From Actinoplanes philippinensis (lineage in GTDB: Bacteria; Actinomycetota; Actinomycetes; Mycobacteriales; Micromonosporaceae), in the NCBI RefSeq assembly GCF_900113015.1, contig NZ_FONV01000020.1, positions 1-64,000 of the forward strand: a stretch of 64,000 nt of DNA, read 5' to 3'. Position numbers and translations under genes: made by a program. The notes under the pieces are model-generated. The model was not told the origin of the DNA. It worked only from the letters and a program-made list of their open reading frames with translations, and did no database searches. Shown here piece by piece: positions 34,860-43,238 of the stretch; the first letter of the stretch is position 1; each line of letters opens with the position of its first letter.

Positions 34860-34991
34860 TCACAGATCCGGCGCCGCCGCAGCGGTCTCCAGCTCGGCCC
34901 GGTCGCGGCGGAGCCGCTCGATGCCGGGCGCGGCCGAGCGGACGACCGTGGCGAGGTCGTGCAGGTGGCGGGTCAACTCGTCGGCGCTCAC
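34860..34991 (-). pseudogene. N-terminal part of the RF2-like gene, ended by in-frame UGA
   Basis: GTG 34991 opens 43 codons (IERLRRDRAELETAAAAPDL at the end) matching the RF2 N-terminus, and stops at TGA 34862-34860. The same frame continues as RDPAHGRAIGVRLAVVTREL into the gene above. RF2 has a conserved Trp at this point (xxxLWDDPxxAQ), so TGG has become TGA. A TAGACT -10 box (35003-34998) ends 6 nt before the GTG, which supports this as the true leaderless start. Readthrough, reinitiation at 34829, or a dead gene are the options. Confidence 0.7.
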
Positions 34992-35134
34992 CCGCCCAGT
35001 CTACGGACCGGCGCTCCTCGGCTCTCACCCGTTTGCTGCGCCGCCAGTCGGCGCCCCGGCTCGCCCGCCACCCGTCCGCAGGGGGCTTGAAGATCGACTT
35101 CAGGGTGGGGAGCCAGGTGGCTCGGCCCTGGCCC

Positions 35135-35875
35135 TCATCCTCCCTCATCGCACGCCGTTGACTCTTCCGACCGAAGACAGTCGAGTGAAGCGATGGGCCC
35201 TGACTGCCTCACGCCCATCTTTTCCGGGACCCCATGTGGACCCGGATGCAGGCATCGACCGTCGGACAGGGCTCCGACGGGACCCATCGGTGCGGCGCCC
35301 TGCCCCGTCCGAGCGAAGGAGACGAGACATCCCCGCACCGTGTGGAGCTGAACGCCGTACACGATGTCGTGCGCCGGTGACTCTCCGACGTACGCGGCCG
35401 GCCGGACGTCGGCGTCCGGATAGCCGAGGCGGCGCAGCGCCTCCCGGACCAGGGCCACATCCGACGCCGTGGTGGATCGCGGTTCGGAACATGAGGAGCG
35501 GTCCGGGCATATCGCCGCGGTCACCGCCCTGTTGATGGCCTCCGCCTCGGATCTGGCCGGCAGCGTGGCCGAGAGCCGACCGCGGTCAGGATCGTGAGCG
35601 GTGAGATATTCGCAGTTTCTCGCATCCTGTTTCAGGATCGCCTCGTACAAGGCGTGGGCGTCGACCGGCCCTCCGTCAACGGAGACGCCCCTCAGGGTCA
35701 CCGGCGTACAACTCGACGGATCAAGCGGAGCTTCGCTGGACGCGCTTGCGGGCGCCAAGCGGGACTCCGGATGCCACAGCGACGCCGCGGCTGCCGAACC
35801 GGCGATCGCCAGCAGGGTCACCGCGGCGGGGAGACCGAAGCCACGGGACCGACCGGCATCCCCGAGGACGAACAC
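35135..35875 (-). CDS. Exported hypothetical protein
   Basis: The 246-residue protein has one N-terminal hydrophobic segment (GLPAAVTLLAIAGSAAAASLW) as a signal anchor. A cysteine-rich outer domain follows (Cys in PSSCTPV, ARNCEYL, AAICPDRSSCSEP, RGCLVSF, GRCLHPG). I recognise no family. The alternating cysteines suggest disulfides outside the cell. It is on the same strand as the RF2-like gene, 144 bp upstream of its start. Confidence 0.6.
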   Translation of the reverse strand: MFVLGDAGRSRGFGLPAAVTLLAIAGSAAAASLWHPESRLAPASASSEAPLDPSSCTPVTLRGVSVDGGPVDAHALYEAILKQDARNCEYLTAHDPDRGRLSATLPARSEAEAINRAVTAAICPDRSSCSEPRSTTASDVALVREALRRLGYPDADVRPAAYVGESPAHDIVYGVQLHTVRGCLVSFARTGQGAAPMGPVGALSDGRCLHPGPHGVPEKMGVRQSGPIASLDCLRSEESTACDEGG

Positions 35876-35956
35876 ACGGCCACGCTAGCCACCTCGGGGT
35901 GCGGCAACGGTTGCCGACAGGTAGCAGGCCTCGCCCGGAGGAAGCTCACTCATCGC

Positions 35957-36520
35957 CTACTCGCGGTCTCGCGTCTGACGCCGCACGGCAGCTGCGACCT
36001 CAGGCGGCAGCTCGTCGAGGTCGCTCAGGGTTCGCCCGGGTCGCAGGAAATCGAACAGCAGCACGGTGCGCGTGCTCGAAGAATGGTTCCACGCTTCATG
36101 GTTGACGGTGTCGTCGAAGACGATCACGTCACCCTCGCGCCAGGGCTGGATCTGCGACCCGACCCGCAACGCGCAGTCGCCTTCCGGCACGATCAGGCCG
36201 AGATGGGCTCGGTACACGGTGGTGACCCAGCCTTCGTGGGATTTGATGTGGGTCCCGGCGACCATGCGGGAGAACCCGGCGGTGGTGAGTCCCGGGATCC
36301 TGCTCAGCGCATCCGCCGTACGTGGGCAGTCCGCCAGCGCCGCCTCGATCCGCTCGCCGAACGCGACGAGCCCGTAGACGCTCCATCCGGTCCCGTACAT
36401 TTCGCGTTGCACCCAGGGCTCGAACGAGTCGCCGTCCAGGCTCAGACACTCCGCACGGATGTCTCGCCAGGCCCGGCGAAGATCGTTCAGAAACGGAAAC
36501 CGATCGACGTCGATAAACAT
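35957..36520 (-). CDS. Aspartyl/asparaginyl beta-hydroxylase family protein
   Basis: The 187-residue protein has the double-stranded beta-helix core of this 2-oxoglutarate/Fe(II) dioxygenase family. The first iron His lies in YRAHLGLIVPEGDCALRVG and the second in DDTVNHEAWNHSS, matching the two-His metal site of human AspH, which lacks a carboxylate ligand. It also has the Arg that binds 2-oxoglutarate (STRTVLLFDF). It hydroxylates Asp/Asn residues or free or peptidyl amino acids; in actinomycetes often within natural-product pathways, though none is visible here. Confidence 0.87.
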   Translation of the reverse strand: MFIDVDRFPFLNDLRRAWRDIRAECLSLDGDSFEPWVQREMYGTGWSVYGLVAFGERIEAALADCPRTADALSRIPGLTTAGFSRMVAGTHIKSHEGWVTTVYRAHLGLIVPEGDCALRVGSQIQPWREGDVIVFDDTVNHEAWNHSSSTRTVLLFDFLRPGRTLSDLDELPPEVAAAVRRQTRDRE

Positions 36521-36992
36521 GGCAAGCCTCCACCGGCATGCGCCACGCTGAACGTGGTGCTGGACAGTGGCCGCACCCTATCGGCTTCCGGGTGAACGGA
36601 CGCGCTCTCCGGGCCGGTCGGCGGGCCGCTGTCGTCAGCACAGTCGACTGCCACATGGCCGGCGACAGACCGCCGGCGTAACTGGCCGACCAACCGGCGC
36701 AGTTCGTCGCCGTGATGCCGGAGGAAACGGCGCACCGCGGATCGTCGCCGCCAGCAGCGACGAGTGCCTCACATCTGCCGACACCGTTATCGCTGCTTTG
36801 ACGGGAAGGAACCGCCGACCCGCCGTCGCTGCTTTGACGGCAAGAAACCGCCGACCCGCTGGCTGCTCCCAGCGCCATCACACACGCAGCGACCACCGAC
36901 GGCACCCGGCCCGGTCTCAAGCTCTCCACCATCCTCGTCGCACCCCATCGACAATGCGGCGCCTGAGTGAAGGAGGAGAGCAGCCACGTTCC

Positions 36993-37022
36993 CACCGAGG
37001 TCACCCTGGGGTGACCTCGGTG
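36993..37022. terminator. Strong hairpin (13-bp stem, 4-nt loop)
   Basis: CACCGAGGTCACC and GGTGACCTCGGTG pair perfectly around CTGG. No T-tract follows and no gene end is near, so it could equally be an operator or a structured RNA element. Confidence 0.45.
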
Positions 37023-37262
37023 ATCTCGTCCGCGGCGGCGTCGGGGTGGAGCGGGAGGCCAAAGGGCAAGCTGACGGGTAAGGATCGTGGACGCCCGGAA
37101 TCGCTGCGCGAGGAAACGGGGCGACGGACGGTCATCGTTCCCGCGCTCGGATACGACCCCTCGGCGCGCCATTCAGATCCGACAGCAAGCCCGTTCCGGT
37201 TTCACGGATCGAGTGGGAGCCAGGCCGAGACCGGTGGTGGCTGACGCCGGCCGGCGAAGCGA

Positions 37263-37390
37263 GCCGGCCGCTCAACCGGCAACGCAGATCCGGGCCGGCC
37301 GCTCAACCGGCAACGCAGATCCGGGCCGGCCGCTCAACCGGCAACGCAGATCCGGGCCGGCCGCTCAACCGGCAACGCGGATCCGGGCCG
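37263..37390. repeat. 31-bp tandem repeat, four copies
   Basis: Units starting CTCAACCGGCAACGCAGATC lie at 37271, 37302, 37333 and 37364, almost identical to each other, with half a unit before. The last copy, with one change (CGCGGATC), runs into the stop codon of the SRPBCC gene. The near identity suggests recent expansion. Confidence 0.9.
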
Positions 37391-37858
37391 TCACGACTGC
37401 TCCACGTCGCGGGCCAGACCCCGCAAGGTGGCGGCGAACCCCGCCCGCCCGATCAGCGTCACCAGCGGCGCCGCGTAGCGGGTCAGGCGGCGTGGGGAGA
37501 CGGTGACGTCCTCGGTCCACTCGACCCGGCAGTGGCCGCCGGGCAGGGGTGTCACCGTGAACGAGGCGCCACCGTGCACCACGCGGCCGTGTTTGACGAT
37601 CGCGCAGCGGCCGGGCGAGTCGCCGGGGGCGTCGCCGCCGGGTGGCTCCCAGGTCTCCACGGTCATCGGGTCGTCGAAGGCGAGGGGCCCCACCCCGGTA
37701 CGGGCGACGAACCGGGCGCCGACCCCGTCGGGCCGCTCGCTCTCGACCCGCAGGGCGGTCAGCGGCACCCAGTCGCCGTGGCGTGGCCAGTCCACCAGGG
37801 CCGCCCACGTCTCGGTGGCGGTGGCACGCACGTCGCGGCTGACGGTGAATCGGCTCAT
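37391..37858 (-). CDS. SRPBCC family (polyketide cyclase/START-like) protein
   Basis: The 155-residue protein has the START/Bet v1-like fold: SRFTVSRDVRATATETWAAL, WPRHGDWVPLTALRVE, and a C-terminal helix after RLTRYAAPLVTLIGRAGFAAT. Members bind hydrophobic ligands or act as cyclases; the substrate is unknown. On its strand TAGCGT ends 6 nt before the ATG, so it is probably leaderless. It is divergent from the hypothetical gene at 37892. Its 3' end lies in the 31-bp repeat array. Confidence 0.83.
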   Translation of the reverse strand: MSRFTVSRDVRATATETWAALVDWPRHGDWVPLTALRVESERPDGVGARFVARTGVGPLAFDDPMTVETWEPPGGDAPGDSPGRCAIVKHGRVVHGGASFTVTPLPGGHCRVEWTEDVTVSPRRLTRYAAPLVTLIGRAGFAATLRGLARDVEQS

Positions 37859-37891
37859 GCGACAACGCTATCCGCCGGGTATGACATAACC

Positions 37892-38536
37892 ATGGATCAT
37901 GTGCGGTGGCGTTTCGACGGCTGGATCGCCGGGGTGGGCACGAGCGGCGGCACCCGGCTGGTGACCGGGCACTGGCCGGGCTCGCCGTTCGGGCCGGTCA
38001 CCGACGTGATGGTGGAGCGGCCCGACGGGCATCGGCTGCTGCTGGCGGAGACCGCGGAGCTGGCCCGGTTCGTCGCGGAGACGTACACCTTCGACGAGGT
38101 ACGGGTGGTGCCCGTCACCGTGGACCGGTCCCCTGCGGCGTGGACGGTGACCGCCGGGCCGCTGCGGCTGCATTTCACCACCGGCGGCCGCGGCCTGCTG
38201 GGCCATCTGCTGCACGCGGTGCCGGCGGCCGTCGCGCAGGACCTGCGGTGGGTGCGGCTGATCGATCTGCCCGCCCGGCTGCTGCGGGGTGTCCGCACCC
38301 ACGGCTCCGCCGGCAACGGCCGGCGCGAGTGGTATGCGGTGCGTGACCTGCACCGCATCACCGCGGCCGGCGCGGTCCTCGACGGCGCCGACCTGGGCCG
38401 GCTCGCGCCGGTGGACCCGCCGGTGCGGTTCGGTTTCGGGTCGGCGCCGCGGTCCCCGGCACTGGTGCGCATCACCACGACCGTCGAGGTCCCGTCAGGC
38501 GACGAGGAAGTTGCCCGACATGAAGACGACGAGTAG
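37892..38536 (+). CDS. Conserved hypothetical protein
   Basis: The 214-residue soluble protein begins MDHVRWRFDGWIAGVGTSGG. It has a repeated beta pattern (RLVTGHWPGSPFGPVTDVMV, FDEVRVVPVTVDRSPAAW) and no known motif. I do not recognise a characterised family. TATGAC ends 6 nt before the ATG, suggesting a leaderless start. Its last 42 bp overlap the 3' end of the convergent mannosyltransferase-like gene. Confidence 0.7.
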   Translation: MDHVRWRFDGWIAGVGTSGGTRLVTGHWPGSPFGPVTDVMVERPDGHRLLLAETAELARFVAETYTFDEVRVVPVTVDRSPAAWTVTAGPLRLHFTTGGRGLLGHLLHAVPAAVAQDLRWVRLIDLPARLLRGVRTHGSAGNGRREWYAVRDLHRITAAGAVLDGADLGRLAPVDPPVRFGFGSAPRSPALVRITTTVEVPSGDEEVARHEDDE

Positions 38537-39682
38537 CACCGCCTGCAGGCCGACGCCGATCACCATCAGCGCCCGGTCGATCGTCGGTCGCGCGCCGAGG
38601 CGGCCCAGGATCAGGAAGATCGCGACGGCCTCCATCGCGTACCGGCCGGCGGACTGCATCGAGCGGCCACCGACCTCGGTCGACATCAGCATGACCAGGG
38701 TGATCGCGCCCTGCACGACCAGATAGACCTGGTCGCGGCGAAGCTTGAGGCGCCCGGTCACGCAGAGGATCAGCAGCACCGCGGCGATCAGGGTGGTTCC
38801 GGCGTCGAGGACGGCCCCGAGCACCGCCGGATGCAGCAGGCGGTGCCCGCCGGCCTGTTCGACAGCGGTCAGCCAGGCCCCGCCGGGCACGGTGTACCGC
38901 CGTCCCCACTCGTCCTGGGCGATGCTGAAGGCGAGCGGGCTGCCCAGCTCGATCGCGCAGTAGACGCTGTACGCGACGGCGCCGAGCGGCACCAGCGCGA
39001 TCCCGAGCACGTCGGGCCGGAGCCGCCGGGGCCGCCAGCCGATCTGGCGCAGGTATTCGACGGCCAGTGGCGCCAGCAGCAGCACCCCGAAGAGGCGGGT
39101 GGCCGAGGACAGGGCGCCGAGCACGCCGGCCAGCCACCAGTGGCCGCGGCGTCCGGCGTACAGCGCACTGATCGCCAGCATCAGGAACAGGGACTCGTTG
39201 TAGCCGATGAACAGGAAGAACCCGGTCGGGAAGACGGCCAGGTACCAGGTGGCGCGCTGGGCGACCCGGGGGCCCAGCTCGTGGTCGGCCAGCCGGTGCA
39301 GCATGACCAGGGCGCCCAAGGCGGCGACGTTGGCCACGAAGAGGGCGCTGACCAGCGGCCCGCCGGGCAGCAGCACGTCGAAGGAGCGGATCAGCAGCGG
39401 GTAGAGCGGGAAGAACGCCGGGAAGCCGGGACCGATGTGGTACCCCTCCTCGGCGATCCGTACGTAGTGGCCGGCGTCCCACCCGTTCCAGGCGAGGGCG
39501 ATCGACCAGAGCCCGCCGGACGGCCGGCCGGCGCGGGGCAGCCAGGCGAGCGCGCTGACCGCCAGGTGCAGGACGGTCATGGTGGCCCAGGCCGCGAGGG
39601 CGGTACGGTACGCCGTCCGCCACGGCCGGCGGACCACCGGCGCGATGACCGGTGCGGGCGGCGCCAGGGTCAGAGTTTCCAC
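38495..39682 (-). CDS. PIG-V/mannosyltransferase-like integral membrane glycosyltransferase (GT-C)
   Basis: This 395-residue protein has about ten membrane helices. An early loop carries the acidic-aromatic motif WNGWDAGHYVRIAEEGY, the GT-C signature shared with PIG-V mannosyltransferases, and GYNESLFLMLAISALYAG is another conserved stretch. It probably uses a polyprenyl-phosphate sugar made by the upstream GT2 enzyme. The GTG start (GGGAGC upstream) overlaps the GT2 gene end by 13 bp, so the pair forms an operon. Confidence 0.83.
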   Translation of the reverse strand: METLTLAPPAPVIAPVVRRPWRTAYRTALAAWATMTVLHLAVSALAWLPRAGRPSGGLWSIALAWNGWDAGHYVRIAEEGYHIGPGFPAFFPLYPLLIRSFDVLLPGGPLVSALFVANVAALGALVMLHRLADHELGPRVAQRATWYLAVFPTGFFLFIGYNESLFLMLAISALYAGRRGHWWLAGVLGALSSATRLFGVLLLAPLAVEYLRQIGWRPRRLRPDVLGIALVPLGAVAYSVYCAIELGSPLAFSIAQDEWGRRYTVPGGAWLTAVEQAGGHRLLHPAVLGAVLDAGTTLIAAVLLILCVTGRLKLRRDQVYLVVQGAITLVMLMSTEVGGRSMQSAGRYAMEAVAIFLILGRLGARPTIDRALMVIGVGLQAVLLVVFMSGNFLVA

Positions 39683-40659
39683 GGCGTGCTCCCGGTGCCG
39701 GTCTCGACCAGCGGACGGCCGGTCGCCGCCGAGTCGTAGGCGACCACGTATCGTGGCCGGCCCTGCATGGTGGTGAAGATCCGGGCCACGTACTCGCCGA
39801 GCAGCCCCAGGCAGAGCAGTTGCAGGGCGCCCACGAACATCAGCGCCACGAACATCGAGGTCCAGCCGGGGACGACGGTGCCCCACAGGTACGCCCCGAG
39901 GGCCGCCGCACCGATCGCCACGCACAGGGCGATGCCGGCGCAGCCCAGCCAGGTGGCGACCCGCAGCGGCGCGGCCGAGAAGCCGGTGACGCTGTCCAGG
40001 GCGAGCCGGATCATCTTGCCGAGCGGGTATTTGGACGAGCCCGCGGCCCGCCGTTCCCGGGTGTAGGTGACCTCGCCGCTGGGCAGGCCGAGCCAGGGCA
40101 CGAGCAGCCGGTAGACGGGCTGGTGCTCGGGCAGTTCGGTGAGCGCGTCGACGGCCGTCCGGGACAGCAGCCGGAAGTCGCCGGCGTTGTGCGGGACGTC
40201 GGCGCCGACGACCCGGCGGATCAGCCGGTAGTAGAGCCCGGCGGTGCCCCGTTTGAACGCGCTGTCGGTGCTGCGGTCGGCGCGGACGCCGTGGACCACG
40301 TCCAGGTTCGCGCTCTCGGCCAGCTCCAGCATCTCGGCGATGACCTCGGGCGGGTCCTGCAGGTCGACGTCGATGCTCGCCACGTACTGTCCGCGGGCGC
40401 GGTGCAGGCCGGCGGTGAGCGCGTTCTGGTGGCCGCTGTTGCGGCGCAGCCGGACCACGCGCAGCTGTGGCCATTCGCGGCGGATCCGCTGCAGCACGGC
40501 CGGGGTGGCGTCGCGGCTGCCGTCGTCGACGGTGAGCACTTCGTACGACACGCCGAGCCCGTCGAGCACGGGCCGCATCCGCTGCGCGAAGAGCGGCAGC
40601 ACGTCCTCCTCGTTGAAGACCGGAACCACCACCGACAGCCGTGGTACGCAGATGTCCAT
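39670..40659 (-). CDS. GT2 polyprenyl-phosphate glycosyltransferase (DPM1/GtrB-like)
   Basis: The 329-residue protein has a GT2 catalytic domain: LSVVVPVFNEEDVLP, VDDGSRDAT, and the DxD-like SIDVDLQDPPE. A QxxRW-like region follows, and two C-terminal transmembrane helices (LGCAGIALCVAIGAAALGAY; MFVALMFVGALQLLCLGLLG). This is the GtrB/ArnC/DPM1 layout that transfers a sugar from a nucleotide donor to polyprenyl phosphate. GAGGGG precedes the ATG. It feeds the downstream GT-C enzyme for surface glycan or protein glycosylation. Confidence 0.88.
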   Translation of the reverse strand: MDICVPRLSVVVPVFNEEDVLPLFAQRMRPVLDGLGVSYEVLTVDDGSRDATPAVLQRIRREWPQLRVVRLRRNSGHQNALTAGLHRARGQYVASIDVDLQDPPEVIAEMLELAESANLDVVHGVRADRSTDSAFKRGTAGLYYRLIRRVVGADVPHNAGDFRLLSRTAVDALTELPEHQPVYRLLVPWLGLPSGEVTYTRERRAAGSSKYPLGKMIRLALDSVTGFSAAPLRVATWLGCAGIALCVAIGAAALGAYLWGTVVPGWTSMFVALMFVGALQLLCLGLLGEYVARIFTTMQGRPRYVVAYDSAATGRPLVETGTGSTPWKL

Positions 40660-40858
40660 GTGTGCCCCTCACTCTCATGATCGTCGCGGCGGGGAGAAGG
40701 CTGACCCGTCGGGCGATCGAAGTATGGGCATGTCATCGGGGGTGGCACGTTCTCGGGAGACCCGCGGAGATCTGCCTCTCAATCCCCGCGGAAATGCCAT
40801 CCGAGAGGCCTCGCCATCCGTCGGCGGCACCCGCTCCCGTAACAGGCTCGACACACCA

Positions 40859-40887
40859 TTGAAGTGGGAGCGCTCCCATGCAACGAT
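40859..40887 (+). promoter_or_regulatory. Promoter of the GH9 cellulase gene with CebR box in the spacer
   Basis: TTGAAG (-35, 40859-40864) and AACGAT (-10, 40882-40887) are spaced by 17 bp. The 14-bp operator occupies most of this spacer, so a bound repressor would directly exclude RNA polymerase. Confidence 0.55.
40865..40878. promoter_or_regulatory. CebR-type operator (GH9 gene)
   Basis: TGGGAGCGCTCCCA is a perfect 14-bp palindrome identical to the operator of the LacI-family repressor CebR. CebR controls cellulases and cello-oligosaccharide uptake in Streptomyces and related genera and is released by cellobiose or cellotriose. Confidence 0.9.
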
Positions 40888-40922
40888 ATCGGTCACTGTC
40901 TTAAGAGGTGTGGGGCCGCCCG

Positions 40923-43238
40923 ATGTTGAAGAAGATCGTCACTGTCCTCACGGCTGCCGCGCTCAGCGCCGGCCTGCTCTGGACCGCCGTACCGTCCGAT
41001 GCCGCCGCCGCGCCCTACCGCTACGGCGAGGCGCTTCAGAAGTCGCTGCTCTTCTACGAGGCACAGGTGTCCGGCAAGAAACCGGCGTGGAACAGGGTGT
41101 CGTGGCGCGGCGACTCGGCGATGACCGACGGCGCCGACAAGGGCCTCGACCTGACCGGCGGGTGGTACGACGCCGGCGACCACGTCAAGTTCGGCCTGCC
41201 GATGGCGTTCACCACCACGATGCTCGCCTGGGGCGCCGTGGAGAACCGGGACGCGTACGCCGGCTCCGGGCAGTTGACCCACCTGCTGAACAACCTGCGG
41301 GTGCCCAACGACTACTTCATCAAGGCGCACCCCTCGGCCGACGTGCTCTACGGGCAGGTCGGCAAGGGCGACGACGACCACAAGTGGTGGGGGCCGGCCG
41401 AGGTGCTCCCGATGGCGCGCCCGGCGTACAAGATCGATGCGACCTGTGGCGGCAGCGAGCTGGCCGCGGAGACCGCGGCCGCGATGGCAGCCTCCTCGAT
41501 GGTCTTCCGTCCCACCGACCCGCAGTACGCCGACACCCTGCTCACCCACGCCAAGCAGCTGTATTCGTTCGCCGACCGGGTGCGCAAGAGCTACCACGAG
41601 TGCATCACCGACGCGACGGCGTTCTACAAATCGTGGAGCGGTTACGCCGACGAGCTGGTGTGGGGCGCGATCTGGCTGCACCGGGCCACCGGCGACGCCA
41701 CCTATCTGGCCAAGGCCGAGGCGGGGTACGACGCGCAGGGCAACGAGAACCAGACCACCACCAAGATGTACAAGTGGACCATCTCCTGGGACAACAAGCA
41801 GTACGGCAACTACGTGCTGCTCGCCCAGCTGACCGGCAAGCAGAAGTACCTCGACGACGCGAACCGGTGGCTCGACTGGTTCACCGTCGGCGTCAACGGC
41901 GAGAAGGTCCGCACGTCGCCGGGCGGCATGGTGGTCGTCGACTCGTGGGGCGCCCTGCGGTACGCCGCCAACACCGCGTTCGTCGCGCTAGTGCACAGCG
42001 ACCACCTCGGCGACGCCACGCGTAAGCAGCGCTACCACGACTTCGCGGTGCGGCAGATCAACTACGCCCTCGGCGACAACCCGCGCAGCTCCAGCTATGT
42101 GATCGGGTTCGGCGACAACTCCCCGAAGAACCCCCATCACCGTACGGCCCACGGCTCCTGGTGGGACAGCCAGCAGGTGCCCGCCGAGACCCGGCACGTG
42201 CTCTACGGCGCCCTGGTGGGCGGCCCGTCCTCGCCCGACGACAAGTACACCGACAGCCGCGGCGACTACGTGATGAACGAGGTGGCCACCGACTACAACG
42301 CCGGGTTCACGTCGGCGCTGGCCCGGCTCTACGGCGAGTTCGGCGGGGCGGCGCTGACCGGCTTCCCGGTCGCCGAGACGCCGGACATCCCGGAGCTGTC
42401 GGTCGAGTCGACGGTCATGCAGAACGAGACCCGGTCCACCGGCGTGAAGCTGGTCGTCTACAACAAGTCGGCGTTCCCCGCCCGCGCGCTCACCGCCGGG
42501 AGGTTCCGCTACTACTTCACCCGCGACGACAGCAGCGCGCTGCAGGTCAGCTCGCCCTACACGCAGGGCTGCCCCGGGCCGGCCTCGGCCAAGCAGTATT
42601 CCGGCGACATCTGGTATGTCGAGGTCGACTGCACCGGATACACCATCGCGCCGGCCGGTCAGTCGGCCCACCGGATGGAGGTGCAGCTCAAGATCGGTGT
42701 CGCCGAGGGCGGTGTGTGGAACCCGGCGAACGATCCGTCCTACCAGACGGCCTCCGGCCCCAACACCAGGATTGCGCTGTACGACGGAACGACACTCGTG
42801 TGGGGCTCGGTGCCCGGCGGGTCGTCCCCGTCTCCGTCACCGTCCGCCTCGGTGTCCGTCCCGCCGTCGCCGTCCCCCTCGGTGTCGGTGTCGGTCCCGC
42901 CGTCGCCGTCGACGTCGCCCGCCGGCGGATGCCGGGTCGCCTACACCACCAACGACTGGGGCTCCGGCTTCACCGCCACCGTGACGATCACCAACGGGCC
43001 GGCCGCGGTCAACGGGTGGACGCTGACCTTCCCGTACACCGCCGGTCAGAAGGTCTCGCAAGCCTGGTCGGCCACGGTCACCCAATCCGGAACCCAGGTG
43101 ACGGCCACGAACACCTCGTGGAACGGGAGCCTGCCGGCGGGCGGCACGGTGAGTTTCGGCTTCAACGCCACCCACACCGGCGCCAATCCGGCGCCGGCCG
43201 CCTTCACCCTGAACGGGACGGCCTGCACCGCGGCGTGA
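40923..43238 (+). CDS. GH9 cellulase with CBM3c and CBM2 (processive endoglucanase type)
   Basis: This 771-residue secreted enzyme has, in order: signal peptide (to about 33), GH9 catalytic domain (about 37-470; GGWYDAGDHVKFG with the two catalytic Asp near 82-85, and the acid Glu453 in YVMNEVATDYNAGF), a CBM3c-like module (about 487-628), a Pro/Ser linker, and a C-terminal CBM2 (670-771; Cys-bracketed with Trp in TNDWG, NGWTL and TSWNG). This is the layout of Thermobifida Cel9A-type processive endoglucanases. The CebR box upstream predicts induction by cellobiose. Its end overlaps the Fic gene by 35 bp. Confidence 0.95.
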   Translation: MLKKIVTVLTAAALSAGLLWTAVPSDAAAAPYRYGEALQKSLLFYEAQVSGKKPAWNRVSWRGDSAMTDGADKGLDLTGGWYDAGDHVKFGLPMAFTTTMLAWGAVENRDAYAGSGQLTHLLNNLRVPNDYFIKAHPSADVLYGQVGKGDDDHKWWGPAEVLPMARPAYKIDATCGGSELAAETAAAMAASSMVFRPTDPQYADTLLTHAKQLYSFADRVRKSYHECITDATAFYKSWSGYADELVWGAIWLHRATGDATYLAKAEAGYDAQGNENQTTTKMYKWTISWDNKQYGNYVLLAQLTGKQKYLDDANRWLDWFTVGVNGEKVRTSPGGMVVVDSWGALRYAANTAFVALVHSDHLGDATRKQRYHDFAVRQINYALGDNPRSSSYVIGFGDNSPKNPHHRTAHGSWWDSQQVPAETRHVLYGALVGGPSSPDDKYTDSRGDYVMNEVATDYNAGFTSALARLYGEFGGAALTGFPVAETPDIPELSVESTVMQNETRSTGVKLVVYNKSAFPARALTAGRFRYYFTRDDSSALQVSSPYTQGCPGPASAKQYSGDIWYVEVDCTGYTIAPAGQSAHRMEVQLKIGVAEGGVWNPANDPSYQTASGPNTRIALYDGTTLVWGSVPGGSSPSPSPSASVSVPPSPSPSVSVSVPPSPSTSPAGGCRVAYTTNDWGSGFTATVTITNGPAAVNGWTLTFPYTAGQKVSQAWSATVTQSGTQVTATNTSWNGSLPAGGTVSFGFNATHTGANPAPAAFTLNGTACTAA

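Larger units (their letters stand above)
36521..37390. repeat. 870-bp gene-poor gap with several repeats
   Basis: No convincing gene is seen. It holds a 36-bp direct repeat (CGCTGCTTTGACGG at 36791 and 36827, followed by AACCGCCGACCCGC), a 13-bp-stem hairpin (36993-37022) and a 31-bp tandem array at its right end. A short leftward frame (36487-36735) begins with a plausible RRFLRHHGDELRRLVGQLRR but then runs out of the coding pattern, and may be a gene remnant. Confidence 0.5.

Noticed and set aside
34829..34991. Programmed +1 frameshift as in E. coli prfB
   Set aside because: The frame is the same on both sides of the TGA, so no frameshift is needed. The stop also lies at the Trp position, not at the E. 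coli shift site, and there is no CTT TGA C context.
36129..37172. Long minus-strand frame through the repeat gap
   Set aside because: It overlaps the AspH-like gene out of frame and has no homology or coding pattern.
37263..37394. CRISPR array
   Set aside because: Tandem 31-bp units follow each other directly, with no unique spacers and no cas genes.
38495..40678. A 727-codon frame fusing the GT-C protein to upstream sequence
   Set aside because: The upstream part overlaps the well-supported GT2 gene in another frame; the GT-C domain has its own GTG with a ribosome site at 39682.
40660..40858. A further gene between GT2 and the GH9 cellulase
   Set aside because: No frame with coding pattern; the region looks like promoter and leader DNA for the divergent genes.
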